DNA from: Porphyromonas vaginalis
GTDB taxonomy: Bacteria > Bacteroidota > Bacteroidia > Bacteroidales > Porphyromonadaceae
Direction: 5' to 3'
Assembly (NCBI RefSeq): GCF_958301595.1
Contig: NZ_CATQJU010000001.1
Span: 806,001-870,000 of the forward strand
Length of the DNA stretch: 64,000 nt
Part shown: positions 1 to 8,529 of the stretch, piece after piece
Layout: each line of letters opens with the position of its first letter
Numbering within the stretch: the stretch's first letter is position 1
Translations under genes and position numbers: made by a program
The notes under the pieces: model-generated
What the model was told of the DNA's origin: nothing
The model's database searches: none
What the model saw: only the letters and a program-made list of their open reading frames with translations

Positions 1-878
1 AGGCACTACGCACAGGCGCAGCACACGTCATCATCGTCTTACCGAACGACATAGACAAAGAGCTGCTCGCAGGCACTGAGCCTACCGTGCAGCTCCGTCT
101 TGATGCGAGCGATCCTAATACCTCAGCACTCATCAGTGCGCAGATACAGGGGCTTATCTACACGACTGTGCAGGAGTACTTAGAACAGTTTGGCGCGCTC
201 ATGGCGATGCGTATGGCGACCATGAGACCTTACCAGATAGAGACCTTCACGACGCTACTCTACAACCCCGAGATGCGGGCACCCTACTACTTCGTGCCAG
301 GCGTCATGAGCTTGGTCTTGATGATTATCTGCGCCCTGATGACCTCTGTCTCGATCGTTCGGGAGAAGGAGTTTGGCTCTATGGAGGTCCTACTCACCTC
401 GCCCGTCAATCCGATCACCATCCTGCTCTCTAAGACCGTCCCCTACTTCACGCTGAGCATCTTTAACGTGGTCACCATCTTACTCTTGTCACGCTTCGTG
501 CTGGGAGTGCCGCTACTAGGGTCGGTGAGTGCCATCTTCTTCGTGTCGCTCCTCTTCATCCTCGTGTCGCTCCTCCTCGGCATGCTCATCAGCACCATAA
601 CGGACAATCAGACCGCCGCCATGCTCATCAGTGGCGCGGGACTACTGCTCCCCGTAGCGATGCTCTCGGGCATGTTTTTTCCGATCGAGAGTATGCCGAT
701 AGTGCTACAATACTTCGCCCGTGCGATCCCCGCCACATGGTACTCCATAGCGGTCAAAAAGTTGATGATACAGGGTCTCGGCTGGTCCTCGATCCTCTGG
801 GAGTCGCTCATCATGACGGGTATGAGCGTCGTACTAGTCATCCTAGCGCTGCTCAACTTTAAGAAGAAACTAGAGTAA
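1..878 (+). CDS. ABC-2 type transporter permease (5' truncated by window)
   Basis: The reading frame is open from base 3 to the stop at 878, so the gene starts before the window. The visible part begins with an extracytoplasmic segment and then has about six hydrophobic stretches. A cytoplasmic EKEFGSMEVLLTSPV motif, typical of ABC-2 permeases of the YbhR/YhhJ kind, sits between the second and third of these. Family knowledge: such proteins form the membrane part of exporters driven by a separate ATPase, which is presumably upstream and not visible. The next gene is a second permease of the same type 17 bp downstream, so the two probably make a heterodimeric channel. Substrate unknown. The internal GTG at 87 is not the true start because coding similarity continues upstream of it. 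Confidence 0.85.
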   Translation, partial: ALRTGAAHVIIVLPNDIDKELLAGTEPTVQLRLDASDPNTSALISAQIQGLIYTTVQEYLEQFGALMAMRMATMRPYQIETFTTLLYNPEMRAPYYFVPGVMSLVLMIICALMTSVSIVREKEFGSMEVLLTSPVNPITILLSKTVPYFTLSIFNVVTILLLSRFVLGVPLLGSVSAIFFVSLLFILVSLLLGMLISTITDNQTAAMLISGAGLLLPVAMLSGMFFPIESMPIVLQYFARAIPATWYSIAVKKLMIQGLGWSSILWESLIMTGMSVVLVILALLNFKKKLE

Positions 879-895
879 ACCCTCCCTGATATCCT

Positions 896-2011
896 ATGCT
901 ACTAGCTCTCATACGCAAAGAGATATACAACCTGCTCCGCAATAGGTTGCTACTCGGGATGGTCGTCATGTACCCTATCGTCGTCTTGATGCTCCTCCCC
1001 TTTGCTACGACTACGGATATCAAGAATCTGCAGACCGTCGTCATCGATCACGATCATACGTCGCTCTCACAGAGACTACAGCAGCAGTTCTTTAGCTCGG
1101 GCTACTTTGTCAACGCTTGGCAGGGCCAGCTCCCCCCTACCCTTCAGGAAGGTATGGAGCTCATAGAGGAAGGTCAGGCCGATCTCATCATAACGATCCC
1201 GCCACGCTTTGAGGAGCAGCTCATGCGTTATCAGAAGGCTCAGATCGAAGCACGGATCAATGCCTTTAACGCTACAAAAGGTGCCGTCGCCGGGGGTTAC
1301 ACACAGCAGATCGTACAGCAGTTTGTCACTCAGCTCAACGAGTCCACAGGAATAGAGGAGCTAGCCACCATACCGATCCGCATCGTTGAGGTCAACCGCT
1401 ACAATCCTCAGGTGAACTACAAGAACTATATCATCCCCGGTCTTGTTGCCATGCTCATTACGATGACCGCATTCATCCTCCCAGCACTCAATATGGTGCA
1501 GGAGAAGGAGGTCGGCACCATCGAGCAGATGAATGTCACGCCGATCCACCCGCTCATCTTCATGCTCTCCAAGGCACTCCCCTATATCGTCATATCGATA
1601 TTCATGGTCTTCCTGGCGCACCCTATCGTCGGACTGCTATACCGCTTATGGCCCCAAGGCAATGTCGGGATGATGATCGTCGGCACCATGCTTTACGTCC
1701 TCGCTATGAGCGGACTGGGACTCTTCATCACCAACTTTGCGCATACGCAGCAGCAGGCGATGTTCTCCTTCTTCTTCGTCTTGATGTTTTTCATCCTCCT
1801 CGGTGGGCTCTTCACCCCGATCGAGGGAATGCCATCGTGGGCACGTGCCCTAGCCGTGTCGCACCCCTTCACGCACTACAGTATCTTGATGCGCACTTAC
1901 TACCTCAAGCCAGTCGCCTTCACCGAGCTATGGCGCGAGCTGACGGCACTCTCTGTCTTTGCCGTAGTCAACGGCACGGCCGCCATCCTCACCTACCGCA
2001 AGCGCGCTTAG
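896..2011 (+). CDS. ABC-2 type transporter permease
   Basis: This 371-residue protein has one N-terminal transmembrane segment (about residues 20-40), a large periplasmic loop (about 45-175) and a C-terminal cluster of five hydrophobic segments. This is the usual ABC-2 permease layout. The motif EKEVGTIEQMNVTPIHPL around residue 203 matches the EKEFGSMEVLLTSPV motif of the preceding gene, so the two are paralogues. They are 17 bp apart on the same strand and probably co-transcribed. Inferred role: second subunit of an export permease working with an ATPase encoded upstream of the window. The substrate cannot be told from sequence. Confidence 0.85.
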   Translation: MLLALIRKEIYNLLRNRLLLGMVVMYPIVVLMLLPFATTTDIKNLQTVVIDHDHTSLSQRLQQQFFSSGYFVNAWQGQLPPTLQEGMELIEEGQADLIITIPPRFEEQLMRYQKAQIEARINAFNATKGAVAGGYTQQIVQQFVTQLNESTGIEELATIPIRIVEVNRYNPQVNYKNYIIPGLVAMLITMTAFILPALNMVQEKEVGTIEQMNVTPIHPLIFMLSKALPYIVISIFMVFLAHPIVGLLYRLWPQGNVGMMIVGTMLYVLAMSGLGLFITNFAHTQQQAMFSFFFVLMFFILLGGLFTPIEGMPSWARALAVSHPFTHYSILMRTYYLKPVAFTELWRELTALSVFAVVNGTAAILTYRKRA

Positions 2012-2048
2012 CGACAAAGGGTTGAGACGCTCCTATCCCCTTTTTTCG

Positions 2049-2056
2049 TACCTTTG
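2049..2056 (+). promoter_or_regulatory. Bacteroidota -7 promoter element
   Basis: TACCTTTG matches the Bacteroidota -7 consensus TAnnTTTG and lies 79 bp before the LRR gene at 2135. The upstream TTG at 2022-2024 is a poor -33 element because the spacer is about 24 bp. Confidence 0.5.
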
Positions 2057-2134
2057 GAGATGGTTCGTCTGATCCATGGGCTATCGCTCATTTTGTAGAT
2101 CAGCACTATTTACTAAACACACACTATAATCATA

Positions 2135-3814
2135 ATGAAGAAAAACTACACTTTACTCCTACTCCTCGCCATGACTCTGCTAGGAGTAGCTACACAGACG
2201 AAAGCTCAGGCACCGCTCATGGAGCCCAGCGTCGATCTCACCTTCATCACCGATGACGAAAACGCATCGCTGCTCATAGGCGTCATCGCACCCGTCGACG
2301 GCTGCTGGATAGACCTCAATGGTGACGGTCAGTGCCAGGACAATGAGAAGATCCAAAAGGGAACGGAAAAGAGACCTATCGACCTGCCCAAAGATCTGAC
2401 CAAGACGACTATCTATGGTCCGATCACCTACCTCAATCTCAATAAGACAGCCCTCACCGCTATTGATCTCTCTAAGATCAATACCCTCGAGGAGCTATGG
2501 TGCTACCAGACAGGGATCAAGGAGCTCGACGTGACTGGGCAGCCTAACCTTAACAAGCTCTTCTGCCACTCAACTGTGATTAAGGAGCTAGACCTCTCAA
2601 AGAATCCTAAGCTCAAAGAGCTTGGAGTGCAGAATTGTATTCTCAAGGCGATAGATCTCTCTAATCTACCAGAGCTTGAGGTGGTTGTACTCAGCGGTAA
2701 TAAAATCAGCTCAGTAGATCTAACACACAACCCTAAGCTAAAGGTATTCCATGGTGAAAAGATGGCGCTTACCTCACTAGATCTCTCTAAGTGTCCCGAG
2801 CTTACCCTCATACAGTGCAGTCAGAATTATGATCTCAAGACCGTAGATCTCTCTATGCTACCCAATCTAGAGGTATTTAAGGCTGACCTAATAGGGATGA
2901 AGTCACTAGACGTCTCGCACAACCCCAAGCTCAAGCAGCTACACCTCGGAGGGAACAAGCTGACCACACTAGATCTATCAAAGAATCTTCTACTAGAGGA
3001 GCTGAATCTCAATAACAACAAGAAGCTCTCCTCGCTTGACTTCCTCTCTAGTCTTCCTGAGCTAAAGATGCTTACGATCAAGAAAACAAACCTTACCGTC
3101 GATCCAGACTTCTCAAAGAACACCAAGCTCGAGTACATCAATATGGCTAGTTGTGGATTTAAAAAGATAGATCTCTCGCACAATCCTATGATAAAGAGGC
3201 TCTACTGCGAGAGGAATGAGCTCACCGAGCTAGACCTGACGAAGACTCCCCTACTGCGAGACTTCATCGCCTTTGAGAACAAACTCACCAAGCTAGACTT
3301 CTCCGCTTGTAAGGAGCTTCAGTACGCTGACATCACCGTCAATGCCATCGATGAGCATGCTATGCAGGTGATTGTGGAGTCGATCCCCAAGTTCGAGCTA
3401 CTGGATGCAAGCTTCCTCGCTGCAGGCCGATTCATCGCCATCGACATGGCGGAGACAGAGGAGAAAAACGACATTACCGATAGACAAGTCAAGGTCGCTA
3501 CCGACAAGGGCTGGGTGCTCATGAATGGTAATGCTGGTGATCCACAGCCATACCCTGGTAGAAGTACCGTCTCCGTGACACAACTCACTACGGCCGAGAC
3601 AGCTATCTACTACAACTCCGCAGACGAGCGTCTCTACGTACGTCTCGCTGAGGACATGCCCGCTACCCTACTGAAGGTATATGCAGCCTCTGGTGAGGAG
3701 CTCCTGAGCGAAGTGTACGACCAGGACGATAGCTCTATCTACGTAGGCTATCTACCACAAGGAGCCTACATCGTACAGGTAGGAGATGCCACCTACAAGT
3801 TTGTCAAGAGGTAG
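2135..3814 (+). CDS. Leucine-rich-repeat surface protein with T9SS sorting domain
   Basis: This 559-residue protein starts with a signal peptide (residues 1-25, ending TQTKA). A calcium-loop-like segment, DLNGDGQCQDNE, follows at about 60-71. About fifteen LRR units of 20-23 residues (LxxLDLSxNPxLKxL pattern) run from about 95 to 420. A short module at about 410-460 (pattern IPKFELLD ... GWVLMNG) also occurs twice in the LRR protein at 23378-26038. The last ~80 residues form a beta-rich domain ending YIVQVGDATYKFVKR, typical of a type IX secretion C-terminal sorting domain. Predicted: exported across the outer membrane and anchored at the cell surface, possibly in adhesion; ligand unknown. 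It is monocistronic, with its own -7 element. Confidence 0.85.
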   Translation: MKKNYTLLLLLAMTLLGVATQTKAQAPLMEPSVDLTFITDDENASLLIGVIAPVDGCWIDLNGDGQCQDNEKIQKGTEKRPIDLPKDLTKTTIYGPITYLNLNKTALTAIDLSKINTLEELWCYQTGIKELDVTGQPNLNKLFCHSTVIKELDLSKNPKLKELGVQNCILKAIDLSNLPELEVVVLSGNKISSVDLTHNPKLKVFHGEKMALTSLDLSKCPELTLIQCSQNYDLKTVDLSMLPNLEVFKADLIGMKSLDVSHNPKLKQLHLGGNKLTTLDLSKNLLLEELNLNNNKKLSSLDFLSSLPELKMLTIKKTNLTVDPDFSKNTKLEYINMASCGFKKIDLSHNPMIKRLYCERNELTELDLTKTPLLRDFIAFENKLTKLDFSACKELQYADITVNAIDEHAMQVIVESIPKFELLDASFLAAGRFIAIDMAETEEKNDITDRQVKVATDKGWVLMNGNAGDPQPYPGRSTVSVTQLTTAETAIYYNSADERLYVRLAEDMPATLLKVYAASGEELLSEVYDQDDSSIYVGYLPQGAYIVQVGDATYKFVKR

Positions 3815-3885
3815 CAAACCCTCACCGCTTATAGTCCAAATCATGACATAGGTCAGGAGAGCGTCACAAGAAGTGACAGCCTCTA

Positions 3886-3951
3886 CAGATATCCACGTGG
3901 GAAATATCAAATCCCCACGTGGATATTTTTTATTCTCCACGTGGATATCCG
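3886..3951. repeat. 22-bp-phased palindrome array (3 units)
   Basis: Three copies of the palindrome CCACGTGG start at 3893, 3915 and 3937, exactly 22 bp apart and separated by A/T-rich spacers. The units carry TATCC or TCTCC on the left and GGATAT on the right. This is the same unit as in the larger arrays at 21383-21541 and 55598-57527. The array sits 3' of the LRR gene and contains no gene. Confidence 0.8.
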
Positions 3952-4058
3952 CTTTTTCTGAATCAAGCTCGTCTAAGGCTAGAGAGATTCTATCTTATCT
4001 TCAGCACAGAATTTTCCCAACCCTTCGAACTAGTAACTTAGCCATTGCTCTCTGATAG

Positions 4059-4100
4059 CGTATTTTCCACTCCAAATTGCAATTTGGAGTGGAAAATACG
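4059..4100. repeat. Perfect 42-bp palindrome
   Basis: Bases 4059-4100 are identical to their own reverse complement. Each 21-base arm begins CGTATTTTCCACTCCAAATT and the centre is GC. There is no T-run right after it, so it is not a classical terminator. It lies between the LRR gene and the promoter of the NlpC/P60 gene. The remainder of 3815-4176 contains no supported gene. Confidence 0.8.
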
Positions 4101-4176
4101 AGTCATCAAAAACATCATTCTTGAGAAATTGCATTAGTGGGTGGAATGTACGGGCGGTCGGGGTCGGGGTAGGTCA

Positions 4177-4208
4177 TTTGTTTTTGCAGCGAGAAATTAG
4201 TACCTTTG
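4177..4208 (+). promoter_or_regulatory. Promoter of NlpC/P60 lipoprotein gene
   Basis: TTTG at 4177-4180 and TACCTTTG at 4201-4208 are separated by 20 bp, matching the Bacteroidota -33/-7 pair. The promoter lies downstream of an upstream in-frame start at 4121, so translation must begin later, at the ATG at 4250. Confidence 0.7.
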
Positions 4209-4249
4209 CCCCAAATGTACAGCTACCCATAGCTATAACGACATACTGG

Positions 4250-4966
4250 ATGAGTTATAAACCTAGATCTATCAGACTGCTCCTAAGCACCTTCCTGCTC
4301 GCATTGCTCCTGAGTCAATGTGCAGCCAAGAGTCCCAGCGGTATGACTTCTAAGCGCCCTATACTAAAGCGCCCCCCCATACATCGTGTAGTGGGAGATA
4401 CAAAAGCGCAAACGGCACACGAAGAGCTGGTCGCTGATCTGATCGATACAGGCAAGGAGCTACTAGGCAAGCCGTATGGATATAGAGGTAATCTGCCCTG
4501 GCGTATGGACTGCTCGGGCTTCGTATCATACGTATACTCACGATATGGTATCACTGTGCCACGTGGATCCGCTACGCAAGCAAACTATGTCAAGCAAATC
4601 AAGAGAGAGGAGATTTTACCGGGAGATCTACTCTTCTTCAAGGGGCGTAATCGCAACAGCGCGCGTGTGGGGCATGTGGCGATGGTCATCGATGTCGTAG
4701 ATGGCGATCCGGTTATGATGCATAGTACTAATAGCCGTGGTATCATCATCGAGCGACTGAGTCGCAGCGCCTACTTCTCCAGTCGCTATCTGAGCGCTGG
4801 GCGTGTGCCTGAGATGAATGACTTGATCGAGGAGGGCTCTGTGATGGTACCTGAGCCAAAGCTCTCACCTATCGCTCCTAACCACAAGCTTGATCCCGTA
4901 GATATAGACCGAGAGAACCTCCTACCAGAGATATCTGTAAGTGGTCCTATACAGTGGCGCAGATAG
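4250..4966 (+). CDS. NlpC/P60 family lipoprotein peptidase
   Basis: This 238-residue protein starts with a lipoprotein signal peptide whose lipobox is LLLSQC, so it is probably anchored by the cysteine near residue 23. The NlpC/P60 domain follows, with the catalytic cysteine in MDCSGFVSYVYS, the histidine in RVGHVAMVIDV and a third polar residue near MHSTNSRG. Family role: cysteine peptidase cutting D-Glu to diamino-acid bonds in peptidoglycan stem peptides, in wall remodelling or recycling. The ATG at 4250 is chosen because it gives a clean signal peptide and follows the promoter at 4177-4208. The longer frame from 4121 would include the promoter itself. It is the first gene of a same-strand run leading to pth. 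Confidence 0.85.
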   Translation: MSYKPRSIRLLLSTFLLALLLSQCAAKSPSGMTSKRPILKRPPIHRVVGDTKAQTAHEELVADLIDTGKELLGKPYGYRGNLPWRMDCSGFVSYVYSRYGITVPRGSATQANYVKQIKREEILPGDLLFFKGRNRNSARVGHVAMVIDVVDGDPVMMHSTNSRGIIIERLSRSAYFSSRYLSAGRVPEMNDLIEEGSVMVPEPKLSPIAPNHKLDPVDIDRENLLPEISVSGPIQWRR

Positions 4967-5020
4967 GCTCTCTGTGAGACTGAGCGATGCGGTCTCGCGC
5001 TCATTGACATCTATCGCAAT

Positions 5021-5581
5021 ATGAATCAATACCTAATCGTCGGGCTCGGTAATCCTACGGAGGAGTATCGTGGCACGAGACACAACATAGGCTTTCGTAT
5101 GGTGAGCCATCTTGCTGACAAGCAGGGATGGACATGGTCTACGGCTCGCCACGGGGAGATAGCCTCAGGACGCATTAAGAATGTCCAGCTGACGCTCCTC
5201 AAACCATCTACCTATATGAACCTGAGCGGCACAGCCGTGCGCTACTGGATGCGGGAATTGAAGGTGCCGATAGAAAACATCCTCATCTGTCTCGATGACT
5301 TGGCACTCCCCTTCGGCACGCTTCGTATGAAGCCGGGCGGTAGTGCAGGCGGGCACAATGGTTTGAAGCATATCACCGAGCTACTCGGCACGGATCGCTA
5401 TCCACGACTACGCTTTGGCATAGGACATGACTATCCGAGGGGTAAGCAGATAGAGTATGTGCTGGCGCAGTTTCCCGAGGGGGAGCTGGCTGACATGCCT
5501 CGCCTTCTAGAGCGTACCGATGAGATGATCGAGAGCTTCTGCCTGATAGGTGTGGAGCGGACGATGAATAGCTTTAACTAG
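5021..5581 (+). CDS. pth: Peptidyl-tRNA hydrolase
   Basis: This 186-residue protein is of normal length for bacterial Pth. It begins with YLIVGLGNPTEEY, contains the catalytic histidine in TRHNIGFRMV, and has LLKPSTYMNLSG and GGSAGGHNGLKHI, all family signatures. It releases tRNA from peptidyl-tRNAs that drop off the ribosome and is normally essential in the cytoplasm. It ends 7 bp before the S4-domain gene, so the two are probably co-transcribed. Many bacteria keep pth near translation or stress genes. Confidence 0.97.
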   Translation: MNQYLIVGLGNPTEEYRGTRHNIGFRMVSHLADKQGWTWSTARHGEIASGRIKNVQLTLLKPSTYMNLSGTAVRYWMRELKVPIENILICLDDLALPFGTLRMKPGGSAGGHNGLKHITELLGTDRYPRLRFGIGHDYPRGKQIEYVLAQFPEGELADMPRLLERTDEMIESFCLIGVERTMNSFN

Positions 5582-5588
5582 TCAAGCC

Positions 5589-6086
5589 ATGAGCAGACCT
5601 GTACGGATCGATAGCTTCCTCTGGGCGGTGCGTATCTTCAAGACGCGCTCCATAGCGCAGGATGCTTGCCGCAAGGGTAGGGTAGCGATCAATGATGTGA
5701 CTGCCAAACCGGCTAAGATGGTCATGGCGGGCGACATCATATCGGTGCGCAAGCCTCCGGTGACGCTATCCTTTAAGGTGTTGCAGACCACGGCCAATCG
5801 TATGGGTGCTAAGCTCGTCCCTGAGTATATACTCAATGTGACGCCTCCTGAGCAGTACGAGCTGCTAGAGATGAAGCGTATGTCGGGCTATGTGGATCGT
5901 GCACAGGGCCTTGGCAGACCGACCAAGCGTGAGCGACGGGACCTAGAGCAATTCCTCCAGGCACCAGTCGTGGAGGCACCTCTAGAGGAGTGGGATGATG
6001 AGCCTCTCGACTATGATGAGCCACTCGACTACGATGAGGAGCCAGACAGTCCCTCGTCAGATCTCCTCGACTGGGACAACTGGTAA
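5589..6086 (+). CDS. S4-domain RNA-binding protein (Hsp15-like)
   Basis: This 165-residue protein has an N-terminal S4 domain (about residues 4-60; RIDSFLWAVRIFKTRS, then RKGRVAINDVTAKP), as in heat-shock protein 15. Hsp15 binds free 50S subunits carrying nascent chains and helps recycle stalled ribosomes. The C-terminal third is very acidic, with a small duplication, EPLDYDEPLDYDEEPD, and no known domain. The gene lies 7 bp after pth, whose product also deals with stalled peptidyl-tRNA, which fits a shared role. Function beyond RNA binding is inferred from the family. Confidence 0.85.
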   Translation: MSRPVRIDSFLWAVRIFKTRSIAQDACRKGRVAINDVTAKPAKMVMAGDIISVRKPPVTLSFKVLQTTANRMGAKLVPEYILNVTPPEQYELLEMKRMSGYVDRAQGLGRPTKRERRDLEQFLQAPVVEAPLEEWDDEPLDYDEPLDYDEEPDSPSSDLLDWDNW

Positions 6087-6101
6087 GCAGCTGCTGACGA
6101 A

Positions 6102-7253
6102 ATGCAGTACACGCCTCGCATACTGATCATTCATAGAGCACTGGCTCCCTATCGGATAGACCTCTTCTCTCACTTGGCCAAGCGGTACGATGTAGAGCTA
6201 TACTTAGAGTATGGTCAGCCACTAGAGCAAGACTTTAACTTAGCACAGCAAGGGGAGCGCATACAGTTTGACTATAAGCTATTAGCCCCTGGGGGGCGTC
6301 TCTTACCTAATCTGCGTCCCGAGATTCTGCGTATCTTGCGCAAGCCGTATGACCTGATCCTCTGTAGTGAGTTCAATCTCCTGACAGGGATGCTCTACCT
6401 ACTGCGTGGACGCTCCGCACGTCCCCTACCACGGCTGGTCTCTATCTGCGATGACAATATGGTCATGGCCGAGGCTACTATCGCTGACTCTTCCTACTGG
6501 TCTAAGCGCTGGCTGCTAGATCGCATCGATGGGGTGATCCTATGCAACGAGCAGGTGAAGGATCGCTATCGAGATCTATACCATGGAGAACTATCGAAGT
6601 GGCACTACCTACCGATCGTACAAGATGAGCAATACTTGCAGCGACAGGTCGCACTAGCAGAGGCGCAGACCACAGCACTACGCTCCCGCTATGCTCTCCC
6701 TGACGGGCGGGCGATAATCCTCTACGTGGGGCGGCTTGATAAGGTAAAGAACTTGCCACGCCTCCTAGAGGCTTTCAGACTAGTTATCGACGAAGGGCTA
6801 GACCTCCAGCTGCTGATGGTGGGCGATGGACCGATGGATGCGGAGCTACGTCAGCAAGCTACGATGCTCAAGCTAGAGGAGCGTGTCACATTTGCCGGCA
6901 AGCAACAGGGGAGTGACCTCTATGCGCACTACGGCCTTGGGGATGCGCTGATACTGCCCAGTACAAACGAACTCTTTGGAGCTACGGTTGCCGAGGCACT
7001 GGCCCTTGGTCTCCCAGTAGCGGTGAGCGAGGTAGCGGGCTCCTGCACACTCGTTCGCTCTGAGCGGGAGGGTTACAGACTGAACCCGCTAGATACAGAG
7101 GATATAGCACGAGCCTTGCGGCATCTCTATGACTTGATAGGGGAGCGCCGTGATGGAGTCACGAGGCATTCGCTACTGCCCTACACTTTCGACCAATATA
7201 TGTCGCAACTAGACGACTATCTAGACAGTTTGATCGCTGAGCGCTATAAGTAG
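6102..7253 (+). CDS. GT4-type glycosyltransferase
   Basis: This 383-residue protein has a GT-B fold. The C-terminal half carries the group 1 pattern: ILYVGRLDKVKNLPRLLEAF near residue 207, LLMVGDGPMDAEL, and the donor-binding EX7E motif in ELFGATVAEALALGLPVA. It transfers a sugar from a nucleotide-sugar donor, probably in the cytoplasm, to a glycolipid or surface polysaccharide precursor. Acceptor and sugar are unknown. Its stop codon (7251-7253) directly abuts the start of the next gene, so the two are translationally linked. No larger polysaccharide cluster is present nearby. Confidence 0.85.
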   Translation: MQYTPRILIIHRALAPYRIDLFSHLAKRYDVELYLEYGQPLEQDFNLAQQGERIQFDYKLLAPGGRLLPNLRPEILRILRKPYDLILCSEFNLLTGMLYLLRGRSARPLPRLVSICDDNMVMAEATIADSSYWSKRWLLDRIDGVILCNEQVKDRYRDLYHGELSKWHYLPIVQDEQYLQRQVALAEAQTTALRSRYALPDGRAIILYVGRLDKVKNLPRLLEAFRLVIDEGLDLQLLMVGDGPMDAELRQQATMLKLEERVTFAGKQQGSDLYAHYGLGDALILPSTNELFGATVAEALALGLPVAVSEVAGSCTLVRSEREGYRLNPLDTEDIARALRHLYDLIGERRDGVTRHSLLPYTFDQYMSQLDDYLDSLIAERYK

Positions 7254-8210
7254 ATGATACAACGCTATAGAAGTTCGCTCCCCGCACCGCTGGCACTCCT
7301 TACGATGGTAGTCGTCTGGCTGCTCTGTGCCGTCATACAGTGGTACTTGCTCGCTCCAGAGCTTGATAGTACAGCACTGCTCGTGGGCTTTGTCTCTCAC
7401 TCCCTGGCGCTCGTAGCTACGCTCGGACTGTCAGACCGCATAGCCATACAGCTCCTCCTCATCACGCCTCGTCAGCGAGCGCTCTTACAGCTCCTGCAGA
7501 CGATGCTCTTGGTGCCACTCACCGCATTCTTTACGCTCAGCTGGTCCGTCTGGGCGCTCCCCGCATTGCTCATATCGCTCTACCTGCAGATGCTCTGCTA
7601 CAATCGTCCTGACCGGCGCCAGACGCTCACCTTCGCAGGACTCATGATGGGCATAGCCGTCCTGCTCTATCCTCCGTTACTTCTGATCGTACCGCTGAGC
7701 TTGTCGCTCCTTGCCTTGATGAAGGTGCGTCGACTGCGCGCCTACCTCGCCTATCTCTGTGGCTTCATAGCGATCCTCTGGCTCGTACTGCCTACGCTCT
7801 ATCTCTGGCAAGGTGCTACGCCACTGCTAAGCCTCTACGCACAGTTACAGATCAGCGTAGAGACGCTCCTAAGCCCCGCTACGCCCTTCGAGTGGATAGG
7901 GTGGGGTGTTATAGCCCTGCTGCTTATTATAGCGCGTATCGGGCTGGAAAGCATTCGTGGAGGTAGTCATGTCGTCACCTGGTACCGACAAAGAGCGCTA
8001 CTTCTGATGACGACCCTCGTCCTCCTGCTGGCACTGGTACAGACAGAGACGATGCGCTCCACGCTTCTCCTAGCCGTACCGCTGGTCATCATACCGATCA
8101 CCCCCTGGGCGGGTCAGCTCTCTCGCTATGCGTGGCGCTACCTGCTTCCGCTCCTCGTCCTCCTCGTCACGACGCTGCAGCTCCTCCTCGCCGGTCTCGT
8201 CGTCCTCTAG
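7254..8210 (+). CDS. Polytopic membrane protein of unknown function
   Basis: This 318-residue, strongly hydrophobic protein has about nine predicted transmembrane segments covering nearly its whole length. It has no catalytic motif I recognise. Its size and Leu-rich layout resemble the DUF6427-type membrane proteins of Bacteroidota, but that is only a resemblance. It starts on the base after the stop of the glycosyltransferase gene, so the two are very likely co-expressed and may work in the same surface-glycan step. It ends before a palindrome array. Confidence 0.7.
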   Translation: MIQRYRSSLPAPLALLTMVVVWLLCAVIQWYLLAPELDSTALLVGFVSHSLALVATLGLSDRIAIQLLLITPRQRALLQLLQTMLLVPLTAFFTLSWSVWALPALLISLYLQMLCYNRPDRRQTLTFAGLMMGIAVLLYPPLLLIVPLSLSLLALMKVRRLRAYLAYLCGFIAILWLVLPTLYLWQGATPLLSLYAQLQISVETLLSPATPFEWIGWGVIALLLIIARIGLESIRGGSHVVTWYRQRALLLMTTLVLLLALVQTETMRSTLLLAVPLVIIPITPWAGQLSRYAWRYLLPLLVLLVTTLQLLLAGLVVL

Positions 8211-8315
8211 CTCAAACTTAGTTTGTCGTGTCCCACTTAGCGGAGGAGCGAAGCTGGCATCATAAGCATCGCTCCTATCGTCCTGTCTTAGTAGCATATA
8301 CGAGTTCCAAAAATA

Positions 8316-8397
8316 GTTCCCCTCTTGGAACTTTTTAGTTCCAAGGGAGGAACTTTTCAGTTCCAGCGGAGGAACTCTTCAGTTCCAAGGGAGGAGC
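8316..8397. repeat. 22-bp-phased palindrome array (4 units)
   Basis: Four 16-bp units with arms GTTCC and GGAAC and a variable 6-base core start at 8316, 8338, 8360 and 8382, exactly 22 bp apart. The cores are CCTCTT, AAGGGA, AGCGGA and AAGGGA; the last unit ends GGAGC instead of GGAAC. Spacers are 6-base T-rich stretches such as TTTTTA and TTTTCA. The array lies between convergent genes in 8211-8529, where no gene is seen. Confidence 0.8.
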
Positions 8398-8452
8398 GTT
8401 TATCAGATGGTACGGATTCTTATTCACTTTAGGAGATATAAGCGCATACAAA

Positions 8453-8483
8453 AGGAGGCTATCAACTAATGTGACAGCCTCCT
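8453..8483 (-). terminator. Hairpin terminator of the TonB/DUF4374 operon
   Basis: AGGAGGCT at 8453-8460 pairs with AGCCTCCT at 8476-8483. Read on the minus strand the stem is followed by TTTTG. It lies just past the end of the minus-strand gene that stops at 8530. Confidence 0.6.
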
Positions 8484-8529
8484 CTCGTTCTTGTTGTCTA
8501 ACTTCTGTCTAACCGTCAAAGCGTTGCGC

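Noticed and set aside
1648-2025. 125-codon plus-strand frame overlapping the second permease
   Set aside because: Alternative frame of a clear ABC-2 permease; rich in Arg/His/Pro as expected of a shadow frame.
4555-4570. CCACGTGG inside the NlpC/P60 gene (and another in the TonB gene near 11377)
   Set aside because: Single copies inside coding sequence without the 22-bp phasing, so not part of the array family.
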